Origin: Gnetum montanum
Lineage: Eukaryota > Streptophyta > Gnetopsida > Gnetales > Gnetaceae
NCBI GenBank assembly: GCA_015680685.1
Contig: MNCI01027262.1
Location: forward strand, 1,655,580-1,719,579
Direction of reading: 5' to 3'
DNA: 64,000 bases
In this document: piece after piece, positions 58,392 through 64,000 of the stretch
Layout of the letters: each line of letters opens with the position of its first letter
How positions within the stretch are numbered: position 1 is the stretch's first letter
Notes under the pieces: model-generated
What the model saw: the letters and a program-made list of their open reading frames with translations, nothing else
What the model was told of the DNA's origin: nothing
Databases searched by the model: none
Position numbers and translations under genes: made by a program

Positions 58392-59294
58392 TGATGAGCA
58401 GTGAGGTACCCCTACACCCAACCATGCGAATTGTGGGCATTCACACGTGACTTGGTTGAATTCCACAGACTGTAAGCACTTGCATATACCAAACTCTAAC
58501 CAACAAAACCTTATGTTAGAATGGTCATTGTCTTCCCAACCTCACATGTGGTGTTCTAATGGGATGGTTAAGTGAGATTGAGGCAAATGATTTTTATTGC
58601 TTTTCTCTTTATCTTCTAAAATCTAATTCTTGAAATGTAAGAAATGGAATGTTGCGTAATCTCTAATTTTTCTATTCTATTCTATCTCCTAACTCTCCCT
58701 AGCATAAGCAACTGATCCCATCTTTTGTACACATCTCAAGCATCCCTTGACCACTATTGGGTTACCAGAAGTTAAGCGTCACTGGGTTGCCAAGTGTTGG
58801 GTTTAGGTTCGAGATGGTCGTACTTATGGTTTTTACCGAATATAAAAAAGGTAATAATGATAAAGTGATAATAAGGAAAAATTAAGGAATTATGAAAGTA
58901 TGGAAATATTAAACTATTTAAATGCTTAAATGATTAAATCCAAATGTTGTAAGGAATTCTTAAAAAGCTCGTCTTTATTGCCGGTCATACCAATGGGCTC
59001 AGGTACATTAGTGCTCAAATAAAGATTCGGACATCTTTCTCACACCTGTTGTGGGCACTTGGAAAATATTCTAACTCCTGTGGGAAAATATTGCAAGAGT
59101 CTAGCTACAACTACTAAAAAAGATTCCTAAGTGTGGTAGAAGCACACTTATTTATAGCTAGAATAGACTCTGCGTAAACAAAGCAACGTAAATGCATGGA
59201 CATATGCCTCGATGGGGCTGTGTCAACGTGACCATGTATACGGGGCTCCGTATACATGGCCTAGTCAACACATTGACTGATGAGTACTTCGTCA
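58392..59294 (-). repeat. 5' LTR of RT9
   Basis: 903 bp, TGATGAG...CGTCA, flanked by PBS on one side and the caagt target copy on the other. TATA at 59,149-59,156. U3 (59,185-59,285) carries CCTCGATGGGG, GTATACGGGGCTCCGTATAC and CCTAGTCAAC words. Confidence 0.9.
59149..59156 (-). promoter_or_regulatory. TATA box, RT9 5' LTR
   Basis: Minus strand TATAAATA, about 135 bp from the LTR start; the core promoter of RT9 genomic RNA. Confidence 0.65.
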
Positions 59295-61141
59295 CAAGTC
59301 ATTTTTAACTGAATAGGTCTTTGCTTTGACCATGAACTAGTTAAAGATACATGTCACCATTCTCTCATCAACTTGTTTTAATCATTCTTAAAACTACTGA
59401 AAAGCTTCATCTTTAGTTATTGTAAGGCTAAAGAGGGCAAGGTTAGCAAAGTGGGAACATAATTCAATAACCTCCATGGCCAAGTATTGGTTTTGTGCTT
59501 GAGCCATTTCAGGTTACCTTTCTAGGATGATACATTTTTACTTTGCCTTGAGTTTCTCCAGCTAGGTTGTAGTAATGTTTTTCAAAAAGTTAAATATGTC
59601 TAGAATCAGTTTCCAAGTTCCCACGAGTTGGTCCAAAAACTCTTCATGTTGGGCTATACTCAATCTTCCATTAACTATTTCTGCAGATGTATACACATCT
59701 CAAAGTGCAGATACATCTAATACAAATGCTACAAGTACATTAAGTGCTTCCGTGATTTTGTCAGTAACCACTTTTGTAGCTATCTCTTGCCCTTGGTGCT
59801 GCATCACCAGTATAATTGCCCCTTTGCCCTCCTCTAAGGGAACTAAAAAGAAGGTGACATTTCCAAATATTTCTAGGAATAAATGGTGTTGAGATAGAGA
59901 CATTGTCTCCTCTTGAGCATTGGAATTCAATCTTGTGAGTAGCTATGTTTGTTGGGCTAAGAATATTGGGACACCTCCCTCCATATGACTAATTGTTTGA
60001 GCCTCCTTATTAAGATGACTCATTGCAGATCGATATACAGATGGATCTCCACCACCCATTCCTACTAACTACTCCTGCACATGCAAGAGCTATTCTTAGA
60101 TTTCACACAAGTACTCAATGGCTGCATGGGTCTTCGATGTTGTTTCTTGAGTGGGTGGTGGAGGTGGTGATTACTACTCCTTTTCCTTATACATGGAAGG
60201 CATCTTATCTTTCATCATTTTAGACCAAGAGGCTACAAGAGTATGCCTAATCATGTCATTTTCATAACAGATTATCTTTTCCCTTTTGCAAAATTTTCAA
60301 ATAAGGCATGGAAAAGGTAGGGTTTTCCTTCCATGTTCATTCTCTTTGAAACACTTTTCTATTTCTAAATAGATTAGTTGTGGAAGGTTTGCTAGAAATC
60401 TTTTGCTTAGAGAAGTGCATTCTTAAGCAAAGAAGGAAGTCACCTTACTAGGCCTCATCATTAGATTAAGGTGATAAGTCACTATCTTGAAGTATATGCA
60501 CTCCACTGGTGTGAGTGCATCAAACTCCTTGTGGTCAACCATGTAACACCACTATGTCCACTCCTTTTTGGCCTCCAGATCAACTTCCATAGATTGCTTT
60601 CCCAGTTATGTTCCAGAATCAAGTAGGCCAAGAGCCTACACAATGGCTTCAACTAAGTAGGACACTTAAATGTCCTTGATTTTCACAATGGAACCTACCC
60701 ATCTATTATTCCATAAGAGGTATGTCTCTTCCATGTACCACTCCCCACTAGAACTAATGATTGACCACATGGAAGAGGTTTTCAATTGTGTTTTTATCTC
60801 TACTAGAGCATGTTCTAAAAATGGTCCAAAATTCAGTTCTTGAAGAACTGAGAGTTGGACATCATAGGGCCTAATTATCTTGAGGTAGGCTTGTGTTAGT
60901 GTGACTTCAAGTCTTGACATAGGCCCTAATGCCCTCCCTAACTATGATTTTTCTATTGTAGCTGCTTCCTCAAGAATCTATCAAACAGATTCCACTTTGG
61001 GCTCTTTTGAAGAGGTCTCATTGCATGCGTTTCTTCTACTTGTTCTTGGGCTTATTCTTGTTGGCCCCTTCTAATTCTGGGTCATTTCTCTCTTGGTTGA
61101 GAGGGTCCTCCTTCCTATGGCTATTTCGATCTTGGTGCCAT
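59295..61141 (-). pseudogene. RT8 env-slot ORF, N-terminal part
   Basis: Minus strand from ATG 61,141 (MAPRSK), directly after TGTGATTATAG. Conserved with RT9 block by block: SRLEVTLTQAYLKIIRPYDV, LNFGPFLEHALVEIKTQL, YLVEAI, KEWT-CYMVDHKEFDALT, YLEIEKCF, then MMKDK at 60,218 (924 nt from ATG, as in RT9), a PPPPPP linker, FLEIFGNVTFFLVPLEEGKG and heptads (AQHEEFLDQLVGTWKLIL). Its end at 59,295 joins 46,132 across RT9. The block ending GKGAIILVM is conserved in RT5 also. Stops present; function unknown. Confidence 0.8.
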
Positions 61142-61458
61142 CTATAATCACAACATGACCACGAGTTAGCAATTAATGTGTAATGTGAAATAATTGAGAT
61201 ACCTTATCTCATTAAGAAGGTTACACCTGGCTAAGTTGTGATTATGGTTGATTTGATCAATTTTAATCACTAATTGATTTGTATCTTAATATTAATAAAT
61301 GATTATAGTCACACCAGAGGTGTTAGAATGGTTAAAATCTCAATAAGTGATGGTTCAATATCATTATATTCCTTAACCCTCTAGGGGAGTTACAAAAATT
61401 TTCAAAAAATCCTCATTAGAAACCTTAGGGTTTGCAACCCCCACAACTAAGATCTTAC
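61142..61458 (-). other. Putative intron before the RT8 extra ORF
   Basis: Minus strand donor CCAAAG/GTAAGATC (61,459/61,458) to acceptor TGTGATTATAG ending 61,142, 317 nt and AT-rich. Both sites are close to plant consensus and are mirrored in RT9. Confidence 0.6.
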
Positions 61459-61587
61459 CTTTGGAAGCTAGAATTGTTAGGAAGTTACGGGCTTCGGAAG
61501 GTTTGGGGCTCTGCAAAATGGCAAAAACTCCTCCCTTGTTGTTAAGAAAATGATAAAAATTTCAAAGTGCTCGATGGTATTTATAAA
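61459..61587 (-). promoter_or_regulatory. RT8 internal TATA box and noncoding exon
   Basis: Minus strand TTTATAAATA at 61,578-61,587, then a leader with GGAGGAGTTTTTGCCATTTT, ending in the donor. The layout is identical to 50,457-50,612 in RT9. Confidence 0.55.
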
Positions 61588-61597
61588 CTTTTTGTGT

Positions 61598-61680
61598 TGC
61601 GTCAACAAGGCCTAGTCGATGCAGCCCTATTGATGGGATCAACTACATCGACTAAGCCTAGTTGATGAAAATGTTGATCA
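61598..61680 (-). promoter_or_regulatory. Copy of the RT8 U3 motif region upstream of the internal TATA
   Basis: Plus-strand GTCAACAAGGCCTAGTCGAT, CCCTATTGATGGG, CTACATCGACTAAGCCTAG. The RT8 LTR has CTATTGACAC, CTACATCAATG, GAGGCCTAATCGACAAGGCC (44,785-44,870). These are the same words, on the far side of the TATA box in both places. Confidence 0.6.
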
Positions 61681-61689
61681 CCATTGACT

Positions 61690-63280
61690 TTGGTCCAACT
61701 TTGAAAATACAAGGAGTTTTTGAGTGAATTTGGAGTAAAATGAAAGCCCAAAAAGCTATGAACATGATGAAAATAGTAGAAGAGGATGTTGAAGTTTAGA
61801 AAATTCAAAAAATTTAGAAATTTTGAGAAATTTTATGGAGAATGAAGTTTATGAAAGTTTAAGGAGCATAGAGCTAGATGCACAATGGGCCATGTGAAAG
61901 ATATGATTGCAACAATGTCGAAGCTAGGGGGCTTAACTATCCAAACATAGAGATAGGAAAGTGGATCCTCCCCATATCAAGCAAATGCTCTTTTCACCCT
62001 TGCATAAACTTAATTAAGGAGTCTATGGGCCCCATAATCTATTAATGGTTATGAAAATATAAGGACCAACCAAAAAGAATCTATCCAAGAATTTCAGCAC
62101 ATCAAACTAAGATATTGAGCATAACATGAAAACTGGTAGTGAGGTGAGTTATGGGTAACATAGATGAATGACCGAGAATGTGGGATGGAATCCCAAATTG
62201 AGGTCATAAGAGGTCCCTTGTGGAGTTTCTATTTAAAATAACCCAAGAAGATCCATCCTTAGTCCAAATCAAAACTAATCACTTTCAATGACCTCGCATT
62301 ACCACTCCAAGAATGATCCACCCCCTCAAGACACAAAAGTGCTTCCATAAAATGACCACCATTCCATAAAGAACAGAAAGGAGAAGTAGAAAGTAAGAGA
62401 AAGATTTAGTTAGAGGGGACCTTCAAGCATAGGTAACATGTCTTTCTAGTCTCATAAATAGTACTTTTAGCCCATTTTATGTATCTAAGGAATGTGCTTT
62501 GAATTTCCATTATGTTTATTTCTTCTTCTTTTTTCAATGGGAACCACACCATGCAAAGACTTAATTTAACTTCCTATTATTGATCAACACAAAATGGTGA
62601 GATGTCAAAGAAAACACTTAAGCAATCAAATAAGTAGAAGAGTACAAAGAGTTTTGAGTTCCCTTGAAGTCACACCCTATGCAAACCTTTGAATCCTACC
62701 CAATTTTGGAAACTACTAAGGTCAAAAATTAATTAAAAGTTTGTTTCATGAAAAGAGACCTTAAACTTCCGAAACAAGGAAAACCATAGAGTTTTTGAAT
62801 GGGTGGATGACATGGACTCACTACCTATTCCATGAAATATAAACCATTTCTTAGCCATTAGACATCATAATTCAAAAATGGAAACTAGACATTAGCAATC
62901 AAATCATTAAGCACAAATCACCTTTAGTAAATAGCAACATGGCACTATGCTTGGTGATAATAAAGCACTTTTATTAGCAAAAATAACAAAAAGGCATATA
63001 AAAAATAAAGTAAAATATATAAGTATAAAATATTTAAGAAAGATAAAACATACTAACAATGTTGTAAAACAAAAATTGAGAAAATTAATAGAATAAAAAC
63101 CAAAAAAAGGGGTAAAAATCCACAAAGTGTAAAACAAAAAATTGAAAAACTAAGGAGAAATGTACATGGTCAACATAAATAGCCATCTCCCCCATGACTA
63201 AGTTGAAAGGAGTAGACATGGAATATAGAGTGTGGTTGTCCATCCAATGAGGTATTCATTACATTTATTTTCTTTGGCAA
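61690..63280 (-). other. RT8 post-integrase spacer
   Basis: Noncoding; blocks shared with RT9 and RT4 (GTTGTAAAACAAAAA at about 63,060, ATCTCCCCCATGACTA at about 63,184, CACACCATGCAAAGAC at about 62,545). No gene recognised. Confidence 0.6.
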
Positions 63281-63289
63281 AAGGAAAGG

Positions 63290-64000
63290 TTTCACTTGTG
63301 GGATGTTAACCAATTCCTTTTTGTTTGGGCTTTCAATTTTTAAAATTAACATGGCCCTAGAAGGAAAGGTTTCTTATATTATATAAGGTCCCTTCAACAA
63401 CATTTGGAACTTTGTTTTTTGGGCTACATGTATGGGGTTCCAATAAAAAACCTTATCTCCAGGTTAAAATTTTACTTTCCATATTCTAAGGTCATCACGC
63501 TTCTTGTTGTATACATTGTGCACTTCACTCAAAGATAGGGCCATTGATCAGTATTCATCTAGCACATTCAGGTTGATCAATATTTCTCTTTGTGCTAGGC
63601 TCACATCAAGGTTCAAGTCACAAGTTTTTGAAAGTGTATGGAATTCGAATTGGACTATAAGTGTTTGAAGTTTTTCATACACTAGCTCATAGAGAGAGTA
63701 GCATATGAGGAGTTTCCACGTGGAGCAATATGACCAAAGGATATCATTGAATTTTGTGCTCCAGTCTCTCCTGTATTTACTTACAATCCTTGTTAGCATC
63801 TTTTTGATCTTCCTATTGGTGACTTTTTCTTGACCATTGGATTAGGGGTGATAGGGTGTTATTAATTTATGTTCCACCCCTAAGTGTTTCATCAACTTCC
63901 GAAAGGTGGAACCTGTAAAATGGGTTTCATTGTCAGAAATTAGTGCACGTAGCACATCAAACTTGTTTACAATATGTTGTTATACAAATTAAGTAGTAAT
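63290..64000 (-). pseudogene. RT8 integrase, C-terminal part
   Basis: Minus strand. The open block 63,548-63,799 includes YRRDWSTKFNDILWSYCSTW, where integrases have W...L..ALWAYRT, followed by a C-terminal domain near 63,400 (KGPYI-ETFPSRAMLILKI). It runs off the right edge before the catalytic core is complete. Stops present. Confidence 0.75.

Larger units (their letters stand above)
46133..59294 (-). mobile_element. RT9: complete Athila-type Ty3/gypsy element with extra ORF
   Basis: 13.2 kb on the minus strand: 5' LTR 58,392-59,294, PBS, gag, protease, RT, RNase H, integrase, spacer, internal promoter-like segment, intron, extra ORF, PPT, 3' LTR 46,133-46,727. Flanked by perfect caagt repeats. 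It is the youngest layer of the nest, yet all coding regions are interrupted. Two assembly gaps lie inside it (46,440 and 50,078-50,449). Confidence 0.9.
59295..64000 (-). mobile_element. RT8: Athila-type element, internal part (runs off the window)
   Basis: Minus order from the right edge: integrase, spacer, internal promoter-like segment, intron, first 1.85 kb of the extra ORF. It continues at 46,132 after the RT9 insertion. Confidence 0.9.

Noticed and set aside
1-64000. tRNA, rRNA, snoRNA or host exon in the window
   Set aside because: No cloverleaf-like A/B-box pair, rRNA core or conserved host coding block was recognised by eye; a tRNAscan or protein search could still find a small one.

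Overview
The window looks like nuclear DNA of a seed plant with a large genome. Almost every base belongs to old, nested LTR retrotransposons: Ty3/gypsy of Tat type (with a second, archaeal-type RNase H domain) and of Athila type, plus one Ty1/copia element of SIRE-like type. There are CpG-to-TpG decay, in-frame stops, (AC)n microsatellites, a run of Ns and a lone n. I see no single-copy host gene, rRNA, tRNA or CRISPR. Species cannot be named; a gymnosperm or a large-genome angiosperm both fit.

Layout (RT1-RT9 are my names). RT1 and RT2 (1-20,778, minus strand) are Tat-type elements in tandem sharing the LTR at 1,883-3,578. RT2 runs 5' LTR, PBS, gag, protease, a 6-kb interval, RT, RNase H, integrase, minisatellite, PPT, LTR. 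The 6-kb interval holds a seven-exon gene on the opposite strand (10,900-14,542). RT3 (20,779-30,113, plus) is a related Tat-type element with pol and a 2.4-kb 3' LTR full of hairpins; its 5' part is missing from the window. RT5 (30,114-37,319, plus) is an Athila-type 3' end: an extra ORF, PPT and LTR. RT4 (30,598-34,890, minus) sits inside that ORF. RT6 (37,320-40,861, plus) is LTR, PBS and gag. RT7 (40,862-43,993, minus) is the copia element. RT8 (43,994-46,132 plus 59,295-64,000, minus) and RT9 (46,133-59,294, minus, complete, with a perfect 5-bp target duplication caagt) are Athila-type. The best reading of the right half is RT5 containing RT6 containing RT7 containing RT8 containing RT9.

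The most interesting content is not pol. (1) RT8 and RT9 carry, between integrase and the 3' LTR (the env slot), a colinear 2.95-kb ORF of about 982 codons with an N-terminal globular part and a long coiled-coil part; RT5 carries a third copy. Once RT9 and one target copy are taken out, the RT8 ORF is 2,949 nt, against 2,948 nt in RT9. (2) In both elements that ORF is preceded by what looks like its own promoter: a copy of the U3 motif region, a TATA box, a noncoding exon, a splice donor, and an acceptor ending exactly at the ATG. (3) Each element has its own CpG-containing short motif repeated in U3, and in RT2, RT3, RT8 and RT9 the same motif recurs at an internal site, which in RT2, RT8 and RT9 lies next to the extra gene. 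This layout resembles a self-encoded regulator plus its target arrays (compare the VANC anti-silencing proteins of VANDAL DNA transposons). That function is inference. All the coding regions seen carry stops or frameshifts, so these copies are fossils.
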